64,000 nucleotides of DNA from Timema cristinae. Taxonomy: Eukaryota > Arthropoda > Insecta > Phasmatodea > Timematidae. Within the stretch, counting starts at the first letter, position 1. Each line of letters opens with the position of its first letter. Below the pieces are notes generated by a model. It did not search any database and was not told the origin of the DNA. It saw nothing but the letters and a program-made list of their open reading frames with translations. The stretch lies in assembly GCA_039000515.1 (NCBI GenBank), contig JBCFYV010000012.1, positions 35,020,562 to 35,084,561 on the forward strand, read 5' to 3'. The translations under genes were made by a program, and so were the position numbers. This document shows, piece after piece, positions 24,130 to 35,787 of the stretch.

Positions 24130-24342
24130 GTTTTACGAATTTTAATTTCACTAATGGAACAGGAATGATTAAGGTAGAATTTATAGGAAATGTGATCGCA
24201 TTTGCATAGATAGCGTTGTACCATTTATGGGTGAAGAAGGGGTAGCACAGTGCGCTTGGGTGGAATTTGAACCCTGGCCTTCCCCCACCGAAAAAATGAC
24301 CTGATATTTAGTCCACGTGCTCACCGATGTGGGTGGGTCAAA
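24130..24342 (-). repeat. SINE-B copy, degenerate
   Basis: The body (GGAATGATTAAGGTAGAATT) and B-box region (GGAATTTGAACCCTGGCC) are readable. The head is at the right end (CACCGATGTGGGTGGG). Confidence 0.6.
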
Positions 24343-24729
24343 TATTTGTAGGCAGTAATGTATGCTTAAATATAAGCAGCCTTCACCCTAGTTCAAGGGG
24401 TTAGGGTGGTCAATCATAATTCTAAGGGACCATAGTTTGACTTCTGGAGGTGCAACATTTCCACGGGTATATGTTATTTATGTTTGGATTCATTCTGCTT
24501 TATTATTAGTAAATATATAAGGATTTAAAAATTAATGTGTATTGCTAAATGTAGTGAAACTTAGAGCAGTGGTCACAGGATATACTCATAATGTACTAAA
24601 TTGTAACTCATTGAAATATGTATTTTTAAACCCATTAAAAGTGCTCTAATACCCACAATTGGAAAAATAAATAATAGCTTGTATGAGTTTCCTCTCTTCA
24701 AAAGGATATTTCTGGGCTCGTTACTGATA

Positions 24730-24870
24730 TATTATATTATTATTATTATTAGCACCGCATCTTACTACCCGTTCGGGTTATACGCACTTACGCTAATGTG
24801 TAATGGTAGGGTGATTGTGAGATGAAATGGAGGACCTACAATTTAACGTGGAATCCGAAACGGTGATCAA
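24730..24870 (-). repeat. SINE-C copy, 5'-truncated
   Basis: An (ATT)n tail, AGCACCGCATCTTACTACCC and the SINE-C body run to about AATCCGAAACGG, where the match ends. Confidence 0.8.
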
Positions 24871-25129
24871 AGCCTCGCTCTGCGGTCGTTTCTCTACGAA
24901 AGATTTACTGACCAAGCACCCCCTCCCCCTTTATTAACCTGGCTTATTTCCTTTCTACACACTTCTCTTCCCCCGGTTTTACACCTACAAACCCCTCAGC
25001 CATGAAACCCAGTCTAACGTATCTCCCTCAACTGCATCCACTGACAAATACCTGCAGAGTGGACATTTTTATTTGGAGATATATTAAATGCTATTTTAAT
25101 CTAAATATATGTTTTTGTTAAGCATAGAG

Positions 25130-25755
25130 GTTATTAAAGATCTAATATAGAAAGGGGTGATAAGGTTAGTTTGGACCTAAATGAAGTGTACCAAATGTAC
25201 GTGAAGGTAGAGTGAGAAACAATTTGTGACGCGGCACGAGAAAAGGGGATCTTTTTCACCCAGGTCAATATTGAGTTATTGGTATCATGGATAGAGCACA
25301 AATTGCTGAATAATATGGTGTAAAATGTGTGAACATATTCCAAGAATTGAGAAAGTTATTTCCACTTGAACCCGCAAGTTGAAAAAATTGTGTTTTGAGA
25401 AAACAAGGCTTAAAGTTTTTCATTATTAAAATATAAGTACCAAAATGTTTTTTCTGATGTCTAGGAAGTAAAATATCAACTGAAACCTATTTATAGTTGT
25501 TCTAAGAGAGTGTAGGTAGAGTTTTCTGCAATAATTAAAAATATGATAGTTTGATCCTAACTAGTATTATCAGCTGTTCTGAAATATTTGATCAGTGAAG
25601 ATAAGGTACCTTTTCCCGTGCCACGTCACATTTATGAATAAAACATCCTTAAGTACTGTCGTCCCGAACGAGATTTGAACTCCAACTTTACTGGACCTAA
25701 ATTGATTAGACCAACATGACGTTGAGTCCACGTGCTTATCGAAGCAGATAGTACA
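25130..25755 (-). repeat. SINE-B copy interrupted by a 404-bp TIR element
   Basis: The 3' part of a SINE-B body (25130-25225) and its 5' part (25634-25755, with ATTTGAACTCCAACTTTACT and the head) are separated by the element at 25226-25629. Confidence 0.7.
25226..25629. mobile_element. 404-bp TIR element, ATTT target duplication
   Basis: The terminal inverted repeats are GTGACGCGGCACGAGAAAAG and, in reverse, GTGACGTGGCACGGGAAAAG, 18 of 20 identical. ATTT flanks both sides (25222-25225, 25630-25633), and the interrupted SINE-B would read through there (CCATTTAGG in other copies). There is no reading frame, so this is a MITE of unassigned superfamily. Confidence 0.85.
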
Positions 25756-26211
25756 CGACTTGTAAAATAAATTAACCTAGGAAAGAACTTGTAGAAAATG
25801 ATTTTTTTTCTTTCAAAATTGATATAATTCTACTATATAATTAGTATTATTTCATGGTAATAAGTATTCATAGATCTCTAATAGGGTATGGCTATACATG
25901 TATATTTGTTAAGTCACGTCAATCCTTGGATACGGTTTGTATTTATCTATCCAGCCCGTATTCAAGCATGATCAATTGAGTTGTAGTTTGTCACAAGGTG
26001 CGCAGCTCGCTTGACATAAGTAAGTGTTAAAAGTAGACGAAGGATCAAATGAAGTGACAATAATACCAAGTAGTCTTAAATTACTAACCAAAAAAGTGAA
26101 CAAATACATTTTGTCATTTATTTATAAAATTTTACGATTCTAGTACACTTTCACTTTATTCATCTTTATTTAATAGACTTTACTGACAGAACAGTACTTT
26201 TTTTAGCAACT

Positions 26212-26580
26212 AACCCAACCTAACAAAACGTAGCCTTCCATGTGTCAATTACTATTGTTGCAAGAATATAATGAACAGCTATTTCTCATTTGGAATAAAA
26301 GTTTTACTCTCAGGGCTATACTTCAGGCAGTAATTACCAGTTCTTTAGAATGCTCAAGAGACTGAAACCGTCAATACCAGAATTAAATACCTAAGCTGCA
26401 GGGTGGATTTGTGGGATAGGAGCTATTTAAATTAACTATTTTTATTTAAACAATTTTTGTTTTTAAATAGGCTTAATTGAAAGAAAGATAACATTTTTTA
26501 CAGTTAATCAAACCTAAAAAACCTACCTTCTATGCATCTAGAAAGGTTAGGGTTTGTTAGGTTGGGTAAAGTTGCTATAA
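26212..26580. mobile_element. possible MITE with ACCCAACCTAACAAAA ends
   Basis: AACCCAACCTAACAAAACGT near 26213 and its approximate reverse complement (GGTTTGTTAGGTTGGGTAA) near 26555 form an inverted pair with further pairing (TAGCCTTCC against GAAAGGTTAGGG). No duplication was confirmed. Confidence 0.4.
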
Positions 26581-26749
26581 CCCCTTTTGTTGTAGACAGG
26601 ATTAAAAACTTGTTGATAATATATATCAAAATGTCAGCAGCTGCTTACCACATAACTTGACGTATATAATATGATATATTAAAATGTTTTTAGTAACTTT
26701 TATAACGGCAAAAAAAAAAGTTATTTCCTATTAAATTCGGATTACTCCA

Positions 26750-27000
26750 ACACCTTAGCTCAGTCAGTAGCGTGTCTGCATACTGAGCTAAGGTCCCAGG
26801 TTCGATTCCAGAATGGTTGAAAAATGTATCATTTGTGAAATGTGGGTTACCCTTTCACATTGATACATTAACTGTCGGGTACTGGATGTTGTGCCTGTCC
26901 TGGTCTTAAGATAGATTATAAGGCATATGAAGCTACGACAGGCCTAGCAAGCCGGTAGTGGAAAATATATGGCTTGGATAAAAAACTGACCCAGACCACA
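26750..27000 (+). repeat. SINE-E copy
   Basis: The tRNA-like head is ACCTTAGCTCAGTCAGTAGC (A box) and CAGGTTCGATTCCAG (B box). The body contains TTTGTGAAATGTGGGTTACC and CACATTGATACATTAACTG, then GTTGTGCCTGTCCTGG and CTACGACAGGCCTAGCAAGC. It lacks the CCCGAACGGGTAG tail. Related copies are at 3592-3805, 48425-48655 and 61853-62070. Confidence 0.75.
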
Positions 27001-27589
27001 GTTGGAAACATAATGGATGTAAACAAAAATAACTGCTCTAGGATAAAATAATAATTTTTAAGCCGTGTCCTGAAATAAACTGAGTGTATGTAAAAGTGAA
27101 TCAAAATATAAATGCCAGTGTTAATATAGGAACTAAAAGTGTATCGTTGTGCCCCAGTTTCCCTCGTGGCTGTGGGTGCTAAGATCTACATTGCAGATGA
27201 GAGGTGATTAAACGCGTGCGACACTCGTTTAACAGACAGTGACGTCACAGCAGGAAACGTCAAATCTCTTCTGATCTATTATGGGGGTGCGGGGATCGGT
27301 TGGCAGTGGCCGACTCCCTATGAGGGATAACTTTGACTCGAATCCCAAATGAAGTGAGAGCTAGCAGAAGGTTCTTTATTGAAAATATTGGCTGGAAGTA
27401 GAGTAATACTATAAGAAAATAATTATTATATACGAATAGGTTGACACTAGTTACTTTCAGTCAATGTTTGAATTAAAAAACCTTCTGCTAGTTGTAACCA
27501 CTTCTCCTACCGTAGATTGGGTAACAAGTGATTCGGGATTAAATCTAAGTGAGCTCCCAGGTGCAGATAGCACCAAATGGGTCGTGTGT

Positions 27590-27596
<7 letters not shown>

Positions 27597-27622
<26 letters not shown>
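27597..27622. repeat. (TA)n microsatellite
   Basis: This is an uninterrupted TA run with a TG-rich 5' flank. A second TA/TG run lies at 27964-28001. Confidence 0.9.
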
Positions 27623-27625
<3 letters not shown>

Positions 27626-28421
27626 GGCCTATATACACATTAAGTGCATGTATATATAAATATATTGTATGTAAATACACATATATTTATTTTTAAAAAA
27701 CTCATCCGTAGTCCCCTCTAGAATCCCATTTTAGAATCACCTTAGAACAAATTATTTAAAAGTAACCAACATTGAGAGTGGGGGGATGGGTTAAAACCAC
27801 CCTTGTGCCAGTGGTCACGTGATTTAAGATGTCAGGCTCACAATATAATACAATGTTTGAGGCTAGAATCTCAGCCGGGTATAATTGGAAAGAAAGTGGA
27901 GGAGAATGGGTCGTTGCGGCGATGGCTGCAGATTATCGCGCTAAAAAACTTTTCAATAGGAAAAATGGCATATATATATATTATATATGTGTGTGTGTGT
28001 GTTTAGCTTTCGGTGTTTATTTCAAAGCAAAATGTGTATTTTCCTCCCTTCACACCATGATAAGAATTTTAAAATGAGCCAAGGTTTCTATGTCTATCTC
28101 AACTCCCATAATTTTATGGGAACAGTAAATTAGATAAATATGTAGCAGGATTCTGTTAAAATATAGCTTTAAAAAATATAAGCATACACCGTATATGGCT
28201 TTTATCAAAGTCCAGGCATAGATAGGTGTGTCCCTAAAGACACATTTTCTACAGAGTGAACTTAGAGAAACTTTAGATAATTGAGTGCAGGTTTAGAAAA
28301 AAAAAATACCCCGGTCCTTGTGCTTGAGATCTGTAAAATGAGCCATTTTCCACCATCCTACGACTAGCCCAAGTGCCACAAGTTCCAATTGAATATTAAA
28401 ATATTTATGGAACCATACATA

Positions 28422-28423
<2 letters not shown>

Positions 28424-28459
<36 letters not shown>

Positions 28460-28726
28460 TAGCACCGCGTCTTACTACCCGTTCGGGTTATACGCACTTA
28501 TGCTAATGTGTAATGGTAGGGTGATTGTGAGATGAAATGAAGGACCTACAGTTTAACGTGGAATCCGAACCACGGTGGAGGCCTGGCATTCCTCACATTC
28601 ACAAGATGTCTTGTCAGAGGTGAAGGAAGGGTTTGGTAATCAGATAAATCTTTGCCGGGACCGAGGATTGAACCCCGGCTGCCAGCACAGAAGTCAGACA
28701 CCTGATCCCTAGACCACCAGGTCACC
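28424..28726 (-). repeat. SINE-C full-length copy, 13-bp TSD
   Basis: This is the best SINE-C reference. From its 3' end (left) it shows a (TTA)n tail, AGCACCGCGTCTTACTACCC, the GATGAAATGAAGGACC body, CACGGTGGAGGCCTGGC, the B-box region (GGATTGAACCCCGGC) and an A-box region (complement TGGTGGTCTAGGGATCAGG). AACCATACATATA flanks at 28411-28423 and 28727-28739. The head resembles the Glu/Gly/Asp tRNA type. Confidence 0.92.
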
Positions 28727-28774
28727 AACCATACATATAATTTAAATTTAATCAATTAATTTTTTAAACTCCAT

Positions 28775-29075
28775 AGTATCAGCCCGCAAGCAAGCTATAC
28801 CGACAAAGTGGCAGCCGTATACTGGCGAATATAGTGCCAACTTTGCTAATAGAAGGTGTAATGTGGTCAACACATCGAAACCTCCGACCGTTAATCTCAG
28901 TTCTCTAGGCTGGAGCCGCTACTTTATTCAAGTATTTGCTCAATAAATTGTTCTCGCAGACTGAGTTAAACCGTTCGGACACACTGCTTCACAAAAAAAT
29001 GTGGAACGTTAGGGATCGAACCTGGGTCCTCTGGATCCGTAGACAGAAACCCTGACCCCTAGATCACAGAGGCGG
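28775..29075 (-). repeat. SINE-D copy
   Basis: The tRNA-like head is on the right (complement CCTCTGTGATCTAGGGGTCA, with GGTTCGATCCCTAAC as B box). The body ends at GCAAGCAAGCTATACCGAC. The copy at 45889-46195 has the same layout. The 3' domain differs from SINE-A, -B and -C. Confidence 0.8.
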
Positions 29076-29344
29076 TAAATGAATATTAAAATATACATTT
29101 AAGTGTTAATGTGCACTTTTTACGAACATTGTTTTATAATTTCATTTATTGGTCAAAATAGCAATGTCACAAAATATCCACAAAAAAAATATATGAAAAA
29201 GACAAGTTTTAAATCATGTTCACTTTAGAAAATGAATAGAAAGCCCTACAAAGTAAACTCCCATTGCCTCAGTTTCCCTGGTAAATAAGTCCACCACGTT
29301 AATCGTGAGTGAGGCCAACTCTATAAAGATCTGATTTGTTTCCG

Positions 29345-29552
29345 CGTCTAACTCACCATCGCATTTAGTTATATAAATCCAATAGGAATTAGGAAGGCAG
29401 AATTTAGAGTAAATGCTTACGAATTTTCCTGAATGGAAAGTAGGAAGTTATTTAATAAAACTAACATCAGTACTACCTGGTCGAGATTAGAAATCCGACC
29501 TCCTCGTCTACGGAAACCACACTAGATGAGCTTAACATTTTTTTTGTCGGTT
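29345..29552 (-). repeat. SINE-B copy, degenerate, followed by a lone plus-strand tail
   Basis: The body (GGAATTAGGAAGGCAGAATT) and head region are readable. At 29565-29612 a separate plus-strand tail fragment (TATCGCCTGAACAAGTAGTAAGACG) follows. Confidence 0.6.
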
Positions 29553-29929
29553 TGGGTTCTATTATTACAATACTTATGTATCGCCTGAACAAGTAGTAAG
29601 ACGCCATGTTAAAAAAAATGAATATAAAAATGTTCTTGTTCCCTAAGTAAAATCAATATTAATAGAATTATTACTCTCACCAAAATACATTTATTTTTAT
29701 CACTGTGATTGTGATGTTAGGGTATTCACACTATCCTTCTACATGGGCCCAATCAAAACTTTGGGAGCTAGATACAAAAGCACCCTTCTACCTTGTCGAG
29801 GAAGGGTGCGATCTCAACCCCTTTGTCGAACATTCTGCTTTTGATCTGGTAGAGTTTAGGGGGGAGGGAGGGGAAGAAGAAAGGAACAAACTGGACTACT
29901 CTTGCAATCCCCCATCACCCCGTTCCTAA

Positions 29930-31280
29930 ACTGCAGGCAATCACGTGACTTCCAGAGATGTATAGTCGGATCACAGTAAGAGTTATTATACTTCATACAC
30001 GTGGGTAATGCCCCCTACGTAATTCAGTAGTATACTGAATTCACTACAAGTCAACTATTACCTTGTGAACTACAAACTATAATAGCGACTATCTTCAAAA
30101 CAAGTAGCTATTATGGAGACTTGTACGTAATTTGGTAACGATGCAGGTAATAGTTTTCAGAGATGTTTAAGTACAAATGCATGCGCAGAAAATATACAAG
30201 TTTTCTCACATTAGCAAATTGAACAATGATTGCTCTGTCTTGAACAAAGTAAATCGAATTAGCTTTGTTTCAAAAAAAGTTAAAGGGAAGTATTTTATGG
30301 CTATATTAATAATTAAAAATATGCCACCTGCTTCAATTTATCTATTAATTTATACATAAAGTATTATTTTGGTTGGTAACATTAACTATTCACAAAACTA
30401 TGTGGACACAATGACAGTGTGAATGCACATCGTATGTGTCGTTGTAAATAATTTACTGATCATTTCACGATCGTTTCTATCAGCAAGAATTACGGTTGAA
30501 GTTCCTCTAACGAATTGAGTACGAACATATTTCCGTGTGTATGGATCTAGAATATTTACAAAATTATTCTAGAACATTGGTGCCAAACATTTTTTAGCTG
30601 ACGCGTCATTTTAAATTTTCACCAAAGCCACACGCTCCCATTTCCTCTCCTCTTCACGTTTTAGCCCACTTAATCTTTCTTAAAACGATCTCCATTGACA
30701 AAAATGGAAAATATTGGATAACAAATTGAATTTACATATAAAACATTATTAAAATTTACATGAACAAAATGATTTGGAAAATATTCGACGTCTTTGATAG
30801 GGAACTTTGGTAACTTAAGAAGATCGTAAAACTTTAATAAAATTATGGAATTCTAGAATAAAAACCTCAATTGTAGTAAGTTTTAACTATAGTACGTACA
30901 TGATATAGATCTTTCATAAACCGGGGTTAGTTAAATTAATATAAATGTTTTTAATGTCCACTATACAAGTTGCATATGCCATGTCCTGACATGTATTAGC
31001 GTATTAATAAATGAAATTAGGCATAGTAACCTTTTTTAAAGGTCAAATAAGGTTCATCCTAGGTAAGATATTTCATTTCTTAGGTGCAGGGTTTTTATCC
31101 GCTCTATGGCTACTCTATTCACTGATATCAGTAAGTGATTTGTTTAAAAAAATTGTGTTGGCCACAGTTGTCTGAATTGAAACCTGTTAAATCCACAATA
31201 AGAGGTATAATACTTCAACTATTTCAATGCCATTTGTCGAATTGAGTAAAATAAGCTCAAATAAATAGATTAAAATAAGA
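29930..31280. other. no gene seen
   Basis: AT-rich sequence. One hAT-like end (TTGGTGCCAAACATTTTTTA, near 30580) has no visible partner. Short frames have no recognisable domain. Confidence 0.35.
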
Positions 31281-31289
31281 TAGAAGACC

Positions 31290-32140
31290 AATATAGCGTG
31301 GCGTTCCCCAAGGGACTTACTCTATTCCTTATATTTATCTACGATTTTCTTGGGCCTTTGCCTATTTATTTGCCGATGACACTGCCATAATTAGTTTTGA
31401 TAAAGATGGGTCATCAGAAAACATAAATATAAATAATTATCTAATTGAGTTATCCACTTGGCTTAGAATAAACCTACTATCTTTAAATGTCATACAAACT
31501 CAACACATGAGGTTCAAAATTAAATTCAAGCAACAGAAAAATGACATATTGCTATAAAAATAAATGAAGACAAAATAGGAATAGTAAAATACCTAGGAAT
31601 TATTCTGGATGATAAATAATATAAAATGAGCCGCATATCTTGAACTCATTAAGCCAAATGTTTCTAAATATATTGGCATTTTCTCTAAACTAAGACATAT
31701 TTTGCCAGTATCGAGGATAAGAAATTTGTACTTTACATTTGTATATCCTCACCTACCCTATGGAATATAAATTTGGTGGCTCACCTACAGTGAATTAAGG
31801 TGCGGCAGAAGGGAGCGAAAGTATTTTTACAGTTTTTATAGAATTGAAACTTTTGGAAGAAACATTTGATGTATTTTGGCCAAAAAATTAATGCTATAAA
31901 AACTGTAAAAATACTTGCGGTCCCTTCTAACTGCTAGTGATGTTAATTGGAAAAAAAAATTGTCAGAGCTATGACTTTTTCGAATTTCATAGCAAATACA
32001 CCACCGTTATTTAAATCACTTGGATTCCCAAATATTTACTTTTGTATTACCATCTCAATGCAACAACTTTCAGTTTTTTTTAGCTATCATAAAAACCCTA
32101 AGAGGCACATTGCACCAGATTTTCTGTTCTGTCTCTAGTA
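31290..32140 (+). pseudogene. CR1/L2/Jockey-type LINE reverse transcriptase relic
   Basis: Frameshifted pieces of a non-LTR reverse transcriptase appear in the right order. GVPQG is at 31300-31314, followed by LFLIFIYDFL. FADDTAIISF has its catalytic DD at 31375-31380, KYLGIILDDK is near 31585-31615, and VYPHLPYG is near 31740. After an inserted MITE, the C-terminal VRAMTFSNFIANTPPLFKSL begins about 31953. This PPLFK.L C-terminal motif is typical of the CR1/L2/Jockey group. Multiple frameshifts and stops make it inactive. Such LINEs often end in microsatellites, which fits the tails of the local SINEs. Confidence 0.85.
31807..31928. mobile_element. palindromic MITE-A, shortened copy 3, inside the LINE relic
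   Basis: AGAAGGGAGCGAAAGTATTT at the left and the reverse complement AGAAGGGACCGCAAGTATTT at the right continue as TTTACAGTTTTTATAG on both sides. The interior TTTGATGTATTTTGGCCAAA matches the inner part of the two long MITE-A copies. It splits the LINE C-terminal coding region, so it arrived later. The true ends may extend 10-15 bp further. Confidence 0.75.
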
Positions 32141-32814
32141 AAATATTAATTTATAGCACAATCTTGTAAATTTAATAATTAGGATATTCAATTTATTTAT
32201 TTTTGTACTTTTAACATGTTTGTATTAATATAAATTGTATTACCATTTAATTAATAAATTCTCTCTGTCGGTTATGTGTACTAAGAGAGTTATTCCTTAA
32301 GGTTATGTCCCTTTTCATTTGGCGTGGAAATGCAGTGTCATGGGAACAAACCGTTATCTTAAAGAATATTTATTGATTTGCAATTTTCTTTTCGGAAAGG
32401 GTTTAATAAAACATATAAGAATGTTTATTAAGCCATACTTTTTATATACACACCTCTCTATAGTTTTAATAGTGATCACATATCGATAGAATTTACATTT
32501 TACAATAAAAAAACTGCCAGCTTTATAGCAAAAAATAAGAAAATGTAACAATTAATAAACATCGATACATTATCTTAAAAGAGGTGTTGAAAGTATTAAC
32601 ATAAAAATTTCACTCGCTCCCGAGAAAACTGATATTTCCAAATGTATGATTTTTCCGCAAGACCTGTCCGGTAGCTAGCGCTATCTACAGTTTCCATGAT
32701 ACATCTGTTCTTGTTGGAGCGCAAGGATACTTTTGTCGGTTGTGAAACCACGCCACGCCTTTCATCCTTCCGCCCACCATCCCATAAAATAAGTTTTAGA
32801 CTTGCACTCGACAG

Positions 32815-32973
32815 GGTCAAGGGTCTCTAAATGATTTTCTACTCTCCTTTCAAAGAAGTGTGGGTACATTTCTTTTAAATAAATAATAAATATATATATA
32901 TATATACTACAATTATAAGCCCTATCCTATCAGTGTAAATATGTTAACAGTCCGAATGGGGAGTAAGAAGGAA
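32815..32973 (+). repeat. SINE-B body and tail fragment
   Basis: TTTTCTACTCTCCTTTCAAA to CAGTCCGAATGGGGAGTAAG. It contains an (AT)n run at 32887-32907. It is the left neighbour of the SINE-A insertion at 32987. Confidence 0.65.
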
Positions 32974-32982
32974 GTTAGAATT

Positions 32983-32986
<4 letters not shown>

Positions 32987-33019
<33 letters not shown>

Positions 33020-33264
33020 TTTAGCACCGCGTTTTACTACCCGTTCGGTTTATACGATTTAAGTAATAATTACGTTAATGGATTTAGGAATTGGGAAGGT
33101 TGAATTAGAGGAAGTGAACCCACATTTGATTGGAAGGAGAGTGGAAAACCATTTAGGAAAAACCGCCCCAGTTCACCCGACCGAGATTTGAACCTCGATC
33201 TCCTCGTCCTCAGCAGTCGGGCTCAACACGACAAGCGCGTTAGACAACTACGCCACCGAGGCGG
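32987..33264 (-). repeat. SINE-A copy inserted in a SINE-B tract, 13-bp TSD
   Basis: The copy is complete on the minus strand, with its head at the right end and an (AAT)n tract (plus-strand sense) at the left as its 3' tail. GTTAGAATTTATA is present at 32974-32986 and 33265-33277. The flanks on both sides are SINE-B pieces, so this is a younger insertion into older SINE sequence. Confidence 0.9.
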
Positions 33265-33277
33265 GTTAGAATTTATA

Positions 33278-33440
33278 GAAAATATACGTGCATTCGTGTG
33301 ACGGGAGAGTTAAAAACCATTTGCGGGAGAAAAAACCTCAGATCATCCAACCGGTATTCTAACTCCAACTCTCCATCATCGGCAAACCAGATCAGACGGT
33401 GTTTGACGTCATAGTCCGTGTGAATTCCTTGCGAGTTCCT
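33278..33440 (-). repeat. SINE-B fragment to the right of the SINE-A insertion
   Basis: The GACGGGAGAGTTAAAAACCA body and the B-box region (complement of CCGGTATTCTAACTCC) continue the host repeat after the duplicated GTTAGAATTTATA. Confidence 0.6.
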
Positions 33441-33559
33441 TTGCCACTTGTGATAACTAGAATATAGCTTATATTATTAAAACAATATTTTGTTTATGGT
33501 TTAATTAATATCTAGAACCCTCCACAAAAACAAAAAATGAAAACAATGATGTAATAACA

Positions 33560-33866
33560 AACTAGCAGAAATACGTGGCATTGGCCGTGGTAGCCACGTA
33601 ATGGATTGCGTGGTTAACCCTTGCAATGCTTTTATTTAATTCAAACAGACAGAAAAAAAACTTCTTTGTTTTATTTATTCCAAGACAGAATTTAATTAAT
33701 TTAAAAAACTCAAATACAAATTTTAAAATTCTGGTTTCGAGGTGCACGTGTTTGTGCATAGGGCTACTAATTTTAAAATGCCAGACCTCTGCGTGCCATT
33801 GATATTGAACAACGCTCATAACAAACAGATACACAAACTCTTCATTTTATTAATATAGATAGAGGA
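33560..33866 (+). mobile_element. possible RTE-like LINE 3' end
   Basis: The sequence ends with CGCTCATAACAAACAGATAC, then TTCATTTTATTAATATAGATAG, which resembles 3' ends of RTE-type LINEs. The preceding 270 bases have no intact frame in that sense. Confidence 0.35.
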
Positions 33867-33999
33867 CAAATATGGTGACACATATTTTCATAGTTAAGAG
33901 ATAATCTTTCAAAAATTTGTTTTCAATTAACTACCCTTAAATAATTTTCCTTTTAAAGAAAACATTATTTTGTTAACCATATGAAAAAAACCTTAATTT

Positions 34000-34745
34000 T
34001 CTTTATTTCAAACAAAATCGTTAAAGCCATTTTATTAAGCTTATAAGTGTTTAAAATGATTCAATACTATTAACTCATTTTTTGAAAAAAAAACATATAT
34101 TATGATTAGTTATATAAAACACAATCGTCTTACCCATTTTTAACAAAATCACGAACCCCGTTTTCAAAACAATTCAAATTTTCAAAATGTAAGTTTTCAG
34201 TAAACTAATCTCAAATTAATCTTTACTTATAAAAAATGATAAAGTGTTATTTATATTTAAAACACTCCTTAGATACTCATTTTTAACGAAATAGTTAAAG
34301 CCGTTTTCGAAATATTTCGAACTTTCAAATATTATTCATCAGTAAACAACACTAAATAAAATGTCTTTGAAAACCCAGTCTACAGTTTTATTTAATATAT
34401 ATAAAACATTATCCATAAATACATTTTGAACCAAATCACTTGAGCTTTTATCGAAAAGTTTTCAATTAAAAAATAAACAGTTTTTAGTAGAGTACCTACC
34501 CTGGATTTTAGAGTTAGAATTAAAGACATGAATTTACCTTTAATAATGACCATTTAACACGTAAGTATCAAGATTGGATGAAATTCACTGAACTGTATTG
34601 GCCGTAGTCTAAAGTACAGATAGACAGATATAAAAATACTAGAAACATTTTTTCAGTCCGAAGCACATTAAACGTCAAGTTCCAATATCAACCCAATCTC
34701 AAATCTAAAAAAAGAAATTCGTAATCGTTATACTTTATCTGAGTA
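34000..34745 (+). repeat. RepX family, plus orientation
   Basis: Degenerate units contain AAAATCGTTAAAGCCATTTT, TCAGTAAACTA and the terminal block AAGCACATTAAACGTCAAG...CGTTATACTTTATCT. It is AT-rich and non-coding. Confidence 0.6.
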
Positions 34746-34749
34746 AGTA

Positions 34750-35780
34750 GAAATGTATCAATATGACGAAATAATAACTTGTAAATATTTGCCCCGCCAA
34801 ATAATGTGCAACTCTTGCCGGAACTATTCTTTTCTTAATAAGGCCACAATAAAGGGTTAAGATTGCTATGCTAACTCTATGATTTAACCCAATACATTTT
34901 AATCAGAGAAAATCATTGCTTACAAATATCCAAAACTTTCATTTTAAACCATCTTAAAAACTAGTTATTATATTATTACGAATTAATTGCTAGTTTTTGT
35001 TACATCCATTACTAAAAGTTCGTATGGAAGACAATACAAAGTTTGATCTTTCTTGAATCAACTAAACAAATGTGAACAGTAATGGTAGTTCCTACCTTTT
35101 AATGTACCTCTTTATTGTGGAATTATTGCAAAGGAACATCATATCAATCTAACTTAAACCTTAAAAGTTAGCACAAACTCTTTTGTGCTATGACCTAAGT
35201 CTATGGACTAACGCGTGAATAAGAAATTGTTTTACTAAATAAACACGCACGATCTTATTACATATAGGACAACTTGTTATAAACACGTAATAATGATAAA
35301 ATACATTCAACGAATGTGAATACAAATATCTTAAAATGTATAGCGCTGTTTAAAAAAAAATGCTACATTTTCAATTAAAACTATAATTTTACTACTACAC
35401 AATAAAAAAAACCTGTCACTAACTTACATTCAAGAAAATATACATCGCATAAAAGTGCATATTTAATTAATGTGTAAATTCCCAGTATATCAATTTATAA
35501 CTCACCTAAAATTGGAATTGTTTCCTTCGAAATGTTGGACTCCCGTCAAAAACTGAACTATTAAAACCACTCTTTTAAAAGGATTAGCGCGAAACCCGCC
35601 AACAATTTTGCGTTGTAATAGTTTTTAATAAATTGTATCTCTTATTATGATTTAACTATATATTTTTCAAAATATTGGACCACACAGCCCTGGAATCGAT
35701 TCTCAGCCGTTCAGGCACTTGTTAAATAAATACGTGTTCTGTATTGTTTGAATAGCTAACTACTATAAAGAGCGCTTCAC
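34750..35780. other. no gene seen; lies left of the CpG/HSE block
   Basis: AT-rich, low-complexity sequence without recognised repeats or coding motifs up to the CpG-rich block at 35.79 kb. Confidence 0.35.
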
Positions 35781-35787
35781 TAATTTA

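Noticed and set aside
28450..28725. tRNA gene
   Set aside because: The A- and B-box-bearing segment is the head of SINE-C, without a cloverleaf acceptor stem. The same holds for the heads of SINE-A, -B, -D and -E.
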